A stretch of 64,000 bases of DNA from Luidia sarsii (lineage: Eukaryota; Echinodermata; Asteroidea; Paxillosida; Luidiidae). Position 1 is the stretch's first letter, and each line of letters opens with the position of its first letter. Both the position numbers and the translations under genes were made by a program. Positions 23,701-38,700 of the stretch are shown one piece after another. The notes beneath the pieces were generated by a model. That model did no database searches and was not told the DNA's origin. It saw nothing but the letters and a program-made list of their open reading frames with translations. The DNA lies in NCBI GenBank assembly GCA_949987565.1, contig OX465117.1:3638214-3702213 (forward strand), written 5' to 3'.

Positions 23701-26700
23701 AATTTATTGTACACATGTACTGTATGTGTATGGTGTCAAATTTAATATTTGAATGCTTTTAATGAAGGCATTCCAGGTAAGAAGGTGTTTTGATATGCAT
23801 GTTTTGAGCATTTTTTACTGTTTTGTTCTGATTTCTTTTAATGGTGTTCACTTTTTCCTGTTTTTCTATTCATTTGTACCCCCTTTATGTTACACATGTA
23901 TATCATTATCAAAAAGACAGCACTTGAAGTATCCTTGGAGAGCGTGGTTTGTGTTCTTAGTAAGTATGCTAAGCATCGAATAAGATCTGCTGTTGTTGGT
24001 TGCATTGTAACCTATTTTGTATCCTTACATTTTGATGTTGAATATTTGTTCATTTTCTGCTTGTTTCATTTTGGTTATTGGTAAGATATGTTTCCCTTAT
24101 GTTTCTTTGATTTGTGTTCATTCAAAGTTAATATTTAATGCAATAGATAATAGAAACATTTAAATTCGGTGCCATTACATTTCATGCTTGTAATAATAAA
24201 AGCTGTACCATATTTTTTTGTTTATTGCATGATTATTGTTTACATTAAATTCCAGTCACAAGGAATATGTTACAAGATTACTGTTTATGTTTACAGATCA
24301 TACAATGCCGGTAATCTGATGGACGATCTGAAGTATTTATATCGGGTAGCAGGAAGCCAAGGCCAAGGCATAACATTCATTTTCACAGATAATGAAATTA
24401 AAGATGAAGCCTTCCTGGAGTACCTCAACAACGTACTTTCATCTGGCGAGGTCAGTTAAGTGTTCACCATTGTTGTATTATGGCCTAGGCCCTATACTAT
24501 TAATATTAACCACAAAGAAATTATCCATACTATCTTTTTCATTGACACAAAGTAAAATTATATCAGTCTGCTTCATATAATCCTAGGCCCATGGTAATTA
24601 TTGATATTCTTTCATTGTTAGTAACACCATAATTTACTGCGCTCATCTTAAGTACGATATATGTACATTATTTAGAATAATTTAAACTAACAGATCTTAG
24701 TTGTTGATCCAGTTTCAAATGGTGACTTGTAATCTGAGTGTTGTAGATATGAAACTAGTTTCTTTTGGGTTTGAATTTTGGGCTCGAATTTAGCCAGATA
24801 TGATAAGATTGGACCAGGACTGAAATTATCCAGTCTGCAGTCAGTCATTACTTGCTTTGTGTGCTTCCGAGACCTCAGAGAAGCTGGTACCAGTCTCTCA
24901 CAAAGTCACTCACTCACTTACAGCTCTTACATAGTCAATGTAGACATATGTTTTATCACTTTGTACTGTTTTATTCAATCATGCTTACCTTAACATAAGC
25001 AACAATACAAAATGCTAATCATTCTGTGAAAAATTAATGTAATTAAGAATCTCTTTTACACATATGTGTAAGCCATTATTAGAAGCTTTCCCATACCCTT
25101 CTTATTTGGTTTGTTTTTAATGAACCTTTTTGTTTTGGTATATTTTCTTCCCCAAATATATTTTAGGTTTCAAATCTGTTTGCCCGTGATGAATTAGATG
25201 AAATAACTCAAGAGCTAATATCAGTCATGAAGAAAGAATATCCACGTAGACCCCCCACTAATGACAACCTCTATGATTACTTCATTTCAAGAGCTCGGAA
25301 TAATCTCCATGTTGTTCTCTGCTTCTCTCCTGTAAGTTGATATTTATTTTCTTAATGGAAAAAAGATAATTCAATATAGGTAGCAATATTAACATTATTA
25401 ACTGTACTTCAACAAGGATTTGCCCTACTCGATATGTAATTAAACACTATGCTCAGTGCTTCGCCCAAATGCCTGATAAAAAAATGCGTGCAGCTCAGGC
25501 AGGATTCAAACCTACGACTCCTGCTTTCTAGTGCAGACGTCTTAACCCCTGGACCACTGAGCTGGTTGGGGTTGTGTGAGAAATTCAAATCTTTTTTACA
25601 TTAAGTAACGCATTGCATCATCGATGAGAAAATGTTGTGTTGAGGAGAATGTACTTCAATAAGAGTTTTCCCTACACGACTTGTAAATCATATTATGTCT
25701 ATGATGCAATGTGGTACCCTCTGCTATACAGATTCTAATCCACCACACACCCTTATCTAACTCAATGGTTCAGTGTAGTTAAGATGTCTGCTCTAGAAAG
25801 CAGGTGTCACAGGTTTGAATTCTGCCTGTATTTTATCAGCAGACAATCGGGTAAACCACTGCGCATACAGTGTTTAATTACACATCGACAGAGCAAAACG
25901 TTGTTGAAGTACATATTACATTTATTATTGATTGTCAAAAAGTTGATTATATTCACACAAAAAAAAAAATCATCATACTCGTAATGAGTATTGCAATATT
26001 TGCGAAAATTTGATAAAGGCAGAACTATTCAAACATGGTAGGTGTAATGAGACAAATTCTCTGATTAGTGAAATATGTGGGAACACATTACAAAACTCCT
26101 GTTGCTTTATGGGTTGCATTGGATTCCTCGCATTTTTATCAAACAAAAGAAACAATGATTGGGAAATTTTGAAAAATGGCAAAGAAAATCTGACTGGACC
26201 AGGACTTGACCCTGAGACTTCTGGTTAAACATACCAGTGCTCTTACAAATACGTAGTCAACTTAGCTTTCCCAGGATGGGGGTGCCAGTCAGAAGCATTT
26301 AACTATAAACTGACTGGGAAAGGCGGGTAGTAAGAGCAAGGTACTTTAAATCAGAGGTCTCGGGTCTAGGTCATTAAATTTTCTGTGCCATTTAAAAAAA
26401 AATACTATTATAGTCAAGTCAGTACTTCTCAAAATGATATATATTTTTTTTAATAGCACCTGCCACTTGTTTCTATTTTGGAGTTGAACCTATATTTCTT
26501 CCCATTTATGCTTTGTCCAAGTGTTTTTGTCTACCATAATGATATCTAAATATAATGCTCTTTTCTCTTTCTATTAAATATGCAGGTTGGAGAAAAGTTC
26601 CGTAATCGCTCTCTTAAGTTTCCTGGTTTAATATCTGGGTGCACCATGGACTGGTTTACTCGTTGGCCCAAGGATGCTCTTGTTGCTGTATCAAATCATT

Positions 26701-29700
26701 TCCTAGCCAAGTTTGAAATAGTGTGCCCCACAGAGACTAAGCAACAGTTAGTGCACACTATGGGAGAGTTTCACGATGGAGTTGCAGAAACTTGCACGGA
26801 CTATTTCCAAAGGTCATACTTATAGTTCATTTGTTACTCATTTCTTGTGAAGGAATGTAGGAGGGTTTGCAGTGACACCATTTATAATGTCTCTCAAAGA
26901 AAAGGTGTGGTTCTAAAAAGGACTTGAGTGGTAACTCAACGTTCCAGCCAGTATGCTCTGGCCGTCATCAGGAGAATGCCTTGGACTATGTGGTTGATCA
27001 GCTGATATGCCAGTGATCGCTAAGGCGGGAAGGCGGGGAAGATAATCCTCTGGGGAAGATAATCCTAAGGGACAGTGGTGGGGGGTGGGGGCGTCTGGGT
27101 GCTCACTGGGGTGTGTCAGATGGCAGTGGGGAGGCAGTGGATATAGGTGATCCATATGTCGGCTGGGGGAGGGGCGCTTAGACTGGTTTGGGTGACCTTG
27201 GATATAGAGGATCTGTTGGTCGGGATGAGGGGGGAGCCAAATGTCGCTGAGGTGGTACCCAATTTCTTGGGGTATGGTGTCATGCTTGCAGATTTCAATC
27301 GCCTCTCTGATCCGTCTGCAATGCCACTGTTGTATCGGTAAGATTAGTTCCGCTGCCTGCCAGTTGACTGGGTGGTCCTCTGATCAGAGTGGGAGTGTTT
27401 GACGATTGATGACTTGTCAAAGTCACCTCGTCGGCCTTGTGCTCGGTGCACCTTCAGTCGGATTGCTAGGTTCCTGCTGGTCTCCCCAATATAGACTTTG
27501 CCACATTCACACAGAGTATGGTAGATACCTGGCTTTTCTGAAGAGGCTTGTTTGTCCTTGTGGGTGTGTCTTCCCGCCTCAGCGATCACCGGCATATAAG
27601 CTGATCCACCACCGAGTCCAAGGCATTCTCCTGATGATGGCCAGAGCATACTGGCTGGAACGTTGAGTTACCACTCGGGTTCTTTTCAGAACCACATCTC
27701 TTCTTTTAGAACCCTCCTATATTGTTTCACCCACCATGCAAAGCCTTAAGTCTTATTGTGAAGGAATCTTATTTTCAGATGTGATAAGGATATTGTTAAA
27801 ATATCTTAATAATCTTAATATTTGTAGGTACCGACGGCAGACCCACGTAACTCCTAAATCTTACTTGTCATTCATTGATGGATACAAGACAATCTACCTT
27901 GAGAAATATGATACAATTTCTGAGATGGCAAGAAGAATGAACACTGGTCTGGCTAAGTTGATAGAAGCAAGTGAGTCCGTATCTCAGTTATCCAAAGACT
28001 TAGTGGTGAAGGAGAAGGAACTGGCCATAGCATCTGTCAAAGCGGAGAAGGTTAGATTCTCAGCAAGTTTATCTTATACTGAATTTTGATAATAAATTTG
28101 CTACATTCAACTCTAGTAAACTATACGCACAGCTTATCATTTAAGATTTATCTGTAATTTTTATTTAAAAGGACAGTTATGGACTGACTTTACTTACCCT
28201 TGAATGTCGTGTTTTGCATTTTTTAAGTAAAAGTTAAGAGTAACAGATGTTTTAAGCCTATGTTCATATTATTACAAACTTTTTGTCACTTATTGCTTCT
28301 CTAGGTATTGTCTGAAGTGACTATATCAGCTCAGGCTGCTGAAAAGGTAAAGAGTGGAGTGCAGAAAGTCAAAGACAAAGCCCAGCATATTGTAGATGAA
28401 ATAGCCGCTGATAAATCAATAGCCCAGACAAAACTACAAGCAGCCAAGCCAGCCTTAGAAGAAGCTGAAAATGCTCTTAATACCATCAAGCCTGCTCATA
28501 TATCCACAGTTAGGAAGTTGGCAAAACCGCCACATTTAATCATGCGGATCATGGACTGTGTACTTCTGTTGTTTCAAAAAAGGTTAGATCCATTGACTTT
28601 GGATCCAGAAAGACCCTCACCCAAACCATCATGGGGAGAGTCACTCAAAGTAAGTTTTTTCCGGGGTATTTTTGTGAATTGCGTGAATAGACATTGATGA
28701 TTATTTATTTTTGTGGAGTGATGAAAACACTTACAATAACAATTTCTGATTAGCAATATAAAGGAGATAGTAAAATGCTTAAAAATACTAACGAGGGGAA
28801 TTCTAAATGGATAGAGGACTCCTGTGGCTTATTTCACAAAACTTGCTTTATTTTGGGACTTCCAAAGAGTCTCAGCTATAAGATTTCTCATAGTTATGAA
28901 GCATTTTAAGACCCATTTCACCAAACCAGTCTTGCAAAAGATCAATCCTTAAAACATTTAATCAAACAGAATTATTGTATGAGGATGATCTTTCAAATGC
29001 CACAACTGTACCTTGCTCAATTTTTTTCAATTTGGCAAAAGCTGTAGATGTATTTTTTGGCTAATTGTCTTTGTTTTAGATGAAAGTTTTTTTGGCTGAA
29101 ATCACGCTTTTTCCCCCCCTTTTTTTTCTTCAAATTATTTCACATTGTTTTTGTTTTGCTTTGGATCATCTTGTTTTGTTTGTGTTTTTCACATTCTGGA
29201 CTGCTGTCTCAAGTCTGCATATTACATACAAAGATTGGACATAGACCAGCACTTTAATTGGAAATAAAAATAATTGGTTCGAAATTTTGGACCCTTAATC
29301 CTTAGGTGATGAGTGCAGGAGGATTTGTGTCTAATCTTCAGTCCTTCCCCAAAGATTCAATCACAGAAGAAACTGTAGAGCTATTAGCTCCATACCAACA
29401 GATGGAGGACTATTCATTTGCCTCAGCAAAGAAGGTATGTGGTGATGTTGCAGGCTTATGCTCATGGACACAGGCCATGGCTACCTTCTATGGAATCAAC
29501 AAAGAGGTCCTGCCACTTAAGGTACAAATTAATTCAATTCATGCTTACATGTTTTGGTTTTGATTGTGCAGTTGGTATACTTTAAATTCTATGACCTACT
29601 GTTGTTCATGCGCTCCTATTATAATACTTTTTTTCTCTCATTCGTTTAATTGATACATGTAATTAGGTTAAAGAAGAAACAGGTGTATCAATAAAGAGAG

Positions 29701-32700
29701 AGAAAAGAGTATAGATGTTTCTTCTGCATGTTATGTGTTTTCACAGATTTTTGGTAACATGATATATGTGAATACCGTAATTTTTGGAATATAAGCCCCA
29801 TAATGTACCATATATGCCACAGCACTCCAAAATGTTCATGATGATAGTCAGACCTTAATGTATAAGCGCACCATTGTAACTTTTCTTCACTTATGTCATC
29901 TTCATTTTACTGCTAATGCTTAAGTGCCATATATTTAATCAAAATGAGTTTCTTTTGTTATAGAAATCGAAAAGCATAATTGAAGCATGTGCATGTTTTA
30001 GGTCAGTCAGTCTAAACCTGAAATGATTTTCCCTCTACATACAAATCCTTTTTGAATTTTCTGTTACAAGTTGCTTCATACATCATTATTAATTGGCAGG
30101 CTAATCTTGCTGTTCAAGAAGTTCGTCTTAATATAGCTAATAATGAATTAGCTGAAGCTCAAGCCATCTTAGATGAGAAACAACGTGAATTGGATGAGGT
30201 ACAGGCCAAATTTGACGCAGCTATGAAAGAAAAACAGGTAAATCTATTAGCCACTTCATGCTGATTAGAATGTTTCCTGTGACACTAGGTGGATAATTTC
30301 TTTTGAGAGCAAGTGTGGCAGTGACAATGAGGCTCAACATGTTTGCCAATAATTATGTGACATGTCAGTGGTCAGGAGACTTTTGGAATCATAATGAAGA
30401 TGATGCTTGGGATGTGTTGCATTTCCATTTTGGGGAGCAGATACTTTCCATACCATTTAGGAACTAGATCATGTTAATAGTGAGGTTAAACCATATAATC
30501 ATTGAAGCATGCAGAAAGATGGGAATGCACTATTTTGTATGATGATCATTGAACCATGCAGGAAGAATGAATGCACTGTATTACTATTTTGTCCATGGGA
30601 AAGGTTGATGTCAAGATTATAGGAGACCAAGAAAACTGTCTCCCAGATGACAGTGGAGTGGACACAATTGTCTTTAGGAACTGTGTTGCCATTCTATCAA
30701 TTTTTTCACATGATGAGGGTGTCTTTTGTCTGCTGTTAATTAATTTGGCTTGCTGCCACTAGATTACATAGTCTTTTCTTTAGAGTATTTTATGATTCCA
30801 GACTTGTTGAGGTTTACGTTTGTTGAGCCTGGTTTAAAGATCTTAGCCAGTTTCTCAAAAGTACACCTTGACACAAGTGCAGGTGATCTTATGATGGGCT
30901 CCTGTCTGGTCTTGTGCATCCGAGGGAAGTTGTGGCACTTGGTGGGTGCTATGTGGACAAATTAGGTGTTGTGCCTATTAGATAAGATGTGATGTCATGC
31001 CTGGGCACCAGCTGCTCTATTAGGTCAGCCTTTCATTTAGGACACCCTTTGTAAAGGTCAGTTTGGGGAACTGTTCCCAAGAACCAATTCTGTGTATTTC
31101 TATTTTGTGGCAAAGTACATCTAATGGGTGATTCTTATTCCAGATGTTGTTTTTTGTTTATTGACTGAGCTACTGATAATGGGGCGGTGGGAAAATTGGC
31201 TGAGGTAGCTGTCAGTGCGGGTTGGTTTCCCGAAGACATGTATACCAAGAAAGCCTAGGTTACTCAATGCAAAGGAAAACATTACTGAAATGATGGGGAC
31301 ACTTCCATGATCCATGTTTTATTAGATGGATCATGGTAGTTATGTCATAAGGAAAACCATTCTGCTGTGTTGCATAAGCATATTACAGTGTTTTGGCTGA
31401 GTGCATCCCGGTTGGCTACCTGATACAGGTATTTCAAGTTGCCTAAGGAAACTACATGGCATAGCAGATCTACTGACAAAGCAGGTGCTGACAATCCAAT
31501 GTTGCAGTGCATTTCTCATTAGCTTGGGGTTTACATTCCAGCATAATCACTGAATGCAGTTGTTACCAAGCCACAAGTAAAACAAACATTCAGATACCTC
31601 TGCTTGAAGTGGTTACCACTGAAATATCATTGACACATTTGTATCACTCTAAGATTGCTAAGGATATTTAAGTGTGATATGCATTTTATAAAATTTCACC
31701 CATATGATGATTATTGTCAATGTAATTCTTGTATTCATTGGTTTTTGTTGATAGGACTTGTTAGATGATGCAGAGTCTTGTAAGAAAAAGATGCTTGCAG
31801 CCTCTGCACTTATTAATGGACTTGGGGGAGAGAAGGTCAGATGGACTGAACAAAGCAAGGAATTCAAAGAGCAAATAAACAGGTTAAAACCTATTTACAC
31901 TCTTAGGCAAATCCAACATTTTTTAATCAGTTCTGCTTGTAAGAGTAATATATAAAAAAATGCAAAATGTTTACTCACTAAAATGACTAAAATGCAAAAC
32001 TCAAATGTAAAGAGCCTGACGTTTCCAAGAAGGAACTTTCTTGATTCTGCCTTTGAGAAAGTTCCTGCTAGGATCAAAATGTCAAGCCCTGTAAATTTAA
32101 CAGTTCTGATTTTCAGTAATAATGGTATTTAGCTCAGAACCAACCTTTTATTTTCAGTGGGAGAAATACGTAGTTTAGAAATAAAAGCAAACTTGGCAGA
32201 ATTATTTGTTCATTTGTTTCTTGTTCCCCAATACATAGGATTTGTTTCTTTCTTTAAATTTTAAAATTTAGTGGGCCTGACGTTTCGATCCTAGCAGGAC
32301 CTTTCTCAAAGGCAGAGTCAAATTAAATTAAATCATTAAATTTTAATGAATAATTACATGCCAATCTGTCAGTTTTCTTCACCCATATCCAGTGGGTTAA
32401 AGACACCTTTTCATGTTAATTATTATTTTTATTTTTTTTTTATAAATAAAAATAAAAACAGAATTAATGCAACATAGCACTCGGAAACGGAAAATGGCAC
32501 AAACACACATTAGGTTATATCTCTTTGCCGCAGCCAAGTGCAGCATTTATTATTTGACCAGACAGAAAAGGGGTGATGCCGGATACCAAGGTAGCGGACC
32601 TTTTTGAATGTAGCAAACCGGCACATCTTCTCAAATGAATTTGTGGGCTACAGGCCCAATCTCTTCAACACGGGCCCACACGGCCAACATAAATCACAGG

Positions 32701-35700
32701 CGCAGCAGCCAACACAAATCACATGGGGAACACACCCATGGATGGCCCAGCGGCCGTAACAAACAGGGAGGCCCAGCGGCCAACACAAATCACATGGGGA
32801 ACACTCCCATGGATGGCCCAGCGGCCGTAACAAACAGGGAGGCCCAGCGGCCAACCCAAGTCACATGGGGAACACACCCATGGAGGGCCCAGCGGCCGTA
32901 ACAAACAGAGAGGCCCAGTGGCCAACCCAAATCACATGGGGAACACACCCATGGAGGGCCCAGCGGCCGTAACAAACGTTCAACAGACGAGGCCCAGCGG
33001 CCAACACCAGTGGCCACACCAGACCCGGCGGCCGTGCACGGCAGCAATATAAATCACGAACAAACAAACATAAACAAGTGCCAGCGGTCAGGAACTCAGG
33101 AGGAGGATGCCTCCTCACACCGGTAACTAATAATCAATTCAGGTGTATAGAGCAATATCACAGCGTTTGACCTTGGTACAATCGTGTCAAACAATATATA
33201 TCTTTCCTTGTCGTACATCAAAGAAAGATTACAAGTGTGCTTTGTTAATACAAATACCCTGAACGAATAATAATGTTCCTGATCCTGCCTTATCTATTAT
33301 GTCCCACATCATTTGAAATGAGGCTATTGGTTATCTGAATCCCTCTACAAAAATGCATTAGACAAAGTCGGGCAGCATGACGATTTCCCTGTACACAAAC
33401 AGCGTGAAAAAAGCCAGTAAACTTGCTCTGTATGGCAAAGCCAAAACCTGGGAAAAACCCTGTGAATGTACAGTGAAATCCTCATCTCCCGTGAACGGAC
33501 GTTTTCATATTGGCACCTGCCGCATGAACACAGTGCAAACATAAGACTCAATAAAACTGTTCATCAAATAAATTATTGGTGGGGAATTTGGGTGGAGGTG
33601 GGAAAAGCAAAATTACAACTGTCTGGTTTGTAAGCTGCTGAAGACTGCAACTGACTGGCCGTGTCCAGCAGGTGCCAGCCTTTATTTACACGGACCTTGG
33701 GTGGTGCATACCACAAGTTTCAGGTTATTACCCATAGGGGTTTTAACCAACTTCCCCTTGCAGAGTATAAATTATTTTATCTTTAGAGATAAAATGGCTT
33801 TTGTCAGAAGAAATGATAAAACATTTAATCTGAAATCTGGTATTCCAGAATGAGCTCCAGTCAGTGTTATTTGTCATGTCTGTCAGTCAAAAGACACTCA
33901 AGCAAGTTTGAACAGAAGATAACAGTTTGAAATTCAATTTGTAATTAAATGAGATGATACAAGCTACAGTTTATTAGAATTTCCTATCTTTTTTTCTCTC
34001 TTTTTGTTTTAGACCTGTTTGCAAATCCTTTAGAACTCATACTAACAAGGTTTCACCATAGTTATTTTAGTTCTATGTAAATGAATAAAATATAAAAACA
34101 TTTAATATTATTTTTTAGTACAGTACATGTATACCAACGTTCTGCATTAAACAGCATGTTTTTTGCAATGAGGTTTTAATTTTATATTCCTTCTGCAGAC
34201 TTGTTGGGGATGTACTTCTGGCCACAGGATTTTTGTCTTACTCAGGACCATTTAACCAAGTGTTTCGTGTCAACATGAATGAGGAATGGATGACACAACT
34301 TACCTCTAGAAAGATTCCATTCACTAAGAATCTTAATACTACCAACATGCTGGTTGATGTTGCAACTGTAAGTAATTTATAAATTTGCAAAGGCCCCATA
34401 AGGGTACACTACATGTATATATAACCTGCATAAAGCCACATGGAGCTTTTTCGTCAATTTATGGTAATGCTTTGCTTTTGTTCAGGATTGAAATTTGAAC
34501 TTCAATAAGTTTTGTAATTGCTTCATGCACAATAATAAATTTCTGTTTTTCTTTACAAGATTGGAGAGTGGAATCTTCAGGGTCTTCCCAATGATGATTT
34601 GTCCGTCCAAAATGGTATCATTGTGACTAAAGCCACCCGATACCCATTGCTGATTGATCCCCAGGGACAAGGAAAAACATGGATTAAAAACAGAGAGAAA
34701 GACAGTGGGTTACAGGTACAGTTCTCTGCATATGTAAATCTATTGTGGCCATCTCTTTGTATCTCTTTTAATTTATGATGTTGTCATTTGTTGTGAATTA
34801 AGTTTGTTTTCTATGGAAACTTAATTGCATGCTGAAGATGCAGTGAACTGCATACCCGGTATATCTACATCAATGTTTTTTCTTGTGCTAGAGCTTCTAC
34901 ATTTTGAAGATACTAGGCCTAATGTAAAAACAAATGAGTTTAGAAACTGCATCTAACTATACACGAAGTGGTGTATTTGAAAGGCAGTAGATTAGTCAGT
35001 AAAAGTAAAACCAGAGAAAGCACAACTAACAATTGACCTACCCAATTAACTGAGCCCACACTCCTATCACAACCCATAAGGTCACACTTAATGTATGTAG
35101 CTATGTATCTGTGATTTTGTTTTAGTCGTAATAAGATTGGATGGAACTTAATCCTTGCCCCCAAGGCACTGCCAGACTGCAGACACTGCATCCATAGTGT
35201 GTTATTACCAGACTTCTCTCATATCTCACCTGCCTGTAGGTTGTTCATAACTTGTCTTAGAGTCCTTTGTTTTGGGGCAATTGTTTTTTTTTAATACTAA
35301 ATTAACCCTTTCACTAGCATTTCAAATTTACTTGACCACATGCACAACAATGCTTCCGTGTGGGGATTTTAAATATGCAAGCGCAAAACGGGTGGGGTCC
35401 AAGGCCCCTGAGAATGTTGGACCTCAGATGAACTCTGGTGCAATTCAGAGCACTTCCTGAGATTCCTCAGTGCTTTTATTTCTTTAAAGAAAGTTGGTAA
35501 GACTTTCTAAAAAACAACACTTTCTTCCTTAGATAAAATGGACAATTGAATGGATAATTCATTCCTATCATAATAATAGTAATTTGAAGCAAAATTTAGC
35601 TCTGCAACAACTTGGTATTTCTATATACAGATAAATATATTAGGAACACCAAGGCCTGAAGTAATTTGTAACTTAGAAGTTATGAATATGTAATAAGAAT

Positions 35701-38700
35701 ACTGCTTTTATAATCTCCGAAGCAGTGTCTTTATTAATTGTATAGAGAAAATTTGAAATTATTTAATTTGTGTGTTGTGTTATGGGGAAGACTGCAACAG
35801 GTTAAAGCAATTGCACTGACATGACTGAGCTGTACATGACTGAAAATGAGAAGTGACACCCTAATAAGAGTGATGTCGGGAATGGTGATGTTTTTAAGCC
35901 CCTTAAAACATGATTTGGTTTAACGGAAGGGAAAGAAATTCCACCAACATTATCACTATGAAAATCTAAACCGTGAAAATTGGATGAAAATGTCATTTAG
36001 CCATGAAAAGAAAATTCAGCATGTTGTCACCCCTATTTCATGGCACACAGTTAGCAAAGTCATTTTCACAGCATTTTCATCAGTGGTCTCCAAGGCCACA
36101 TTCCTGGTGGTAAATGGCTAGAGGCAATTTAGAAGTATCTTGGAGTGACAGTTACAAGGACACCATAAAGTTACCTTTTTTACAGTCTCTTTAGTGACCT
36201 GAAGATGTCCTTATCAGGTCAGAGAGGCAATTATTTTCACGGTGAATTCACTGTAAAATGCACCATGAAATCACAGTGACTTTTTAGTTTCACGGCGAAA
36301 TTACATTTTCACCCCTTTTTCACGGTTTAGATGTTCATAGTGTATGTAGACATCTTAATGTTAACTTACTTGAAAAAATAGTGTGATTTGTGTTTGAAAA
36401 CCTGTCCATAAGATATATAGTCATCAAATACGTACAGCTACATAATAGAATACAGAATACGGCATGAAAAATGGACGACACAAATTGTGCAGCATGCAAA
36501 GGCAGTTTTTTTTAATTATGTGTAACAGAGGACGTCACTGATATTCAGATGTGACGTTAGGGTAACTTAAAGCCCCTACACAGCATTTGTCGAGGTCAAA
36601 GATTAGCATCCATACATTGTCTGATCCAACATATACATGAAATAGCACACCTGTGAAAATTTCAGCTCAATCTGCCAACCGAGTCTTGAGAAAATCGCTT
36701 CAAACTGCTTCATTTGTTTCGCGAAAATGCAGCATTCATCAACACCGTACTGTAAAATAGTTTAGATCCAGATTGAGATTTTCAACCCTGGTGTGTTTTA
36801 ACCAGAATGTAGGCCAGCCCCATAGAGTTGTTTTTTAATTGAGCTCTATGGCCAGGCCGTAGTAATAATTATGAAGTACTTGTGCAAGTCCCACTCCAAA
36901 TGTGCGGTGCAAGATTTTCATTGTGGACAGATAGTGGAGGCGAAAATCCGGCACTCGCAACGATTTCTTCCACTATCTATTTGCAGCCTTTTTTCCCCTT
37001 TACTTTAAGAAACAGCTACTTTTAATAAACTTTGCATATCGGGTGGGAAACGATGTGTGGGGCCATTTTAGCAGCTTTATCGTATCAGCGTATCAGCCCA
37101 ATGCGCTGACTTATATTTGGGGAGAACCCTGATATGATAATCATTGCCTTTTAAAGTTTATGAAAGTGAATAAGTGTGTCCTAGGATTGAAACTTTAAAA
37201 AAGATTCTAGTAATTGTTTTCTGCATTTCTCATTTTAAGGTTACATCACTAAATCACAAGTATTTCAGAACTCACCTTGAGGATAGTCTTAGCTTGGGCC
37301 GGCCATTGTTGTTAGAGGATATTGGGGAGGACCTTGACCCAGCACTTGACAATGTGCTCGAAAAAAACTTCATTAAGTCTGGCTCTACCTACAAGGTAAG
37401 AATTTACCAAGTTTCTAAAATGAGTTACCCTTGCATGGATGGATTAAAGGAGAAATTAAACCAAATTACATGATTTTTTTACATGCAAGCAGAATGCAAA
37501 TGATTTTTCAATTGTGGCATCTAATAAAGAAGATGAATTTAATCTCACTCAATAACAAGTAAAGTAATTTCTGTAACTGATGGACAAAACTGGAGAAGCC
37601 ATTTTTTTTCTCCCTTGCCCTCTATCATTTTGCTTTGGTTCTAATCTGATACTTTGTCTAACTGACTCACTAACTCACATGCAGTTCATTCGTTGCTTGA
37701 TTGCCAAGTAAGGCTGTTGGTAAGTCTGTCCTTCTTAATAATAAATTTGCTTCCCAGTCTTTTGAAAAAAAGAAAAAGTCATAGCAAGTTGCTTGTGAAG
37801 ATACTTTAACTTTATCAAAAATGAAAATTACTATTACATTTAATTTTGTCAGGTGAAAGTTGGAGACAAGGAGGTAGATGTGATGAAAGGTTTTACCTTG
37901 TACATGACTACCAAGTTAGCCAATCCAACCTACACACCAGAAGTGAGTGCAGTATATTTGTTTTGGAATATGATTTGTTAGCAATTATAAAGTAGCTCTT
38001 CAAAGGTCTTGTTCAAGACCTACTTAAAATCATCAACTGAAATTAAAGATAAAGTTACGAATTCTGATCAACATTTGTTGATCTACATTACAAGACAAAC
38101 ACAAGGAACAAGATCGAAGTGCAGAGGTGGTGAAAAGACATCACCGTCCATAATGCACTTGCGGTTTGCAAATTTGCAAGATACAAATTCTGATCATGTA
38201 AATAAGCTGAGGAATTAATGTGGCAAGGATTATTTTTCGAGGCGTTAATGGCAAAATGCTTCTGACTGTTTACCCTCGAGCAAAGATAGTTTACCTATTG
38301 GAAGCCTGGAAGCTAAGGGCTTGATAACACAGTTGGTTAAAGCTCTGGTATGATAAGCAAGAGGTTTATGTACCAGTAAAACTTTCTTTGCTATTTATTG
38401 TTTCACAAATATACAAATTAGACGAGTTGTAACCACTTTTGGTTCACAGGTGTCAGCCCGAACATCAATTATTGACTTCACTGTGACCATGAAGGGTCTA
38501 GAAGACCAGCTCCTAGGTAGAGTTATCCTGACAGAGAAACAGGTAAACTAAACATAAGATATTCTTAACCCCTTGAAGACAGAAGACTGCTATAGCAGAT
38601 CCAAGACTTTCAAAAGTTGGACACAACTTTTGTCCAAATATTGAACACTCTTTTTGGCAATATTTAGCATGACAAATACCCGTTTTGACATCCATTGCCA

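Larger units (their letters stand above)
26920..27690 (-). mobile_element. Penelope-like element fragment with inverted ends
   Basis: A minus-strand GIY-YIG region lies between inverted arms of about 100 bp (26925-27030 and 27575-27685). Penelope-like retroelements encode a reverse transcriptase followed by a GIY-YIG endonuclease and have unusual terminal repeats, often with hammerhead ribozymes. The reverse transcriptase is missing. The arms contain ctgatgatggccagagcata and ctggctggaacgttgag. Confidence 0.7.

Noticed and set aside
32635..33118. Overlapping ORFs rich in Gly, Trp and Pro
   Set aside because: They repeat every 71 bases and are by-products of the minisatellite.
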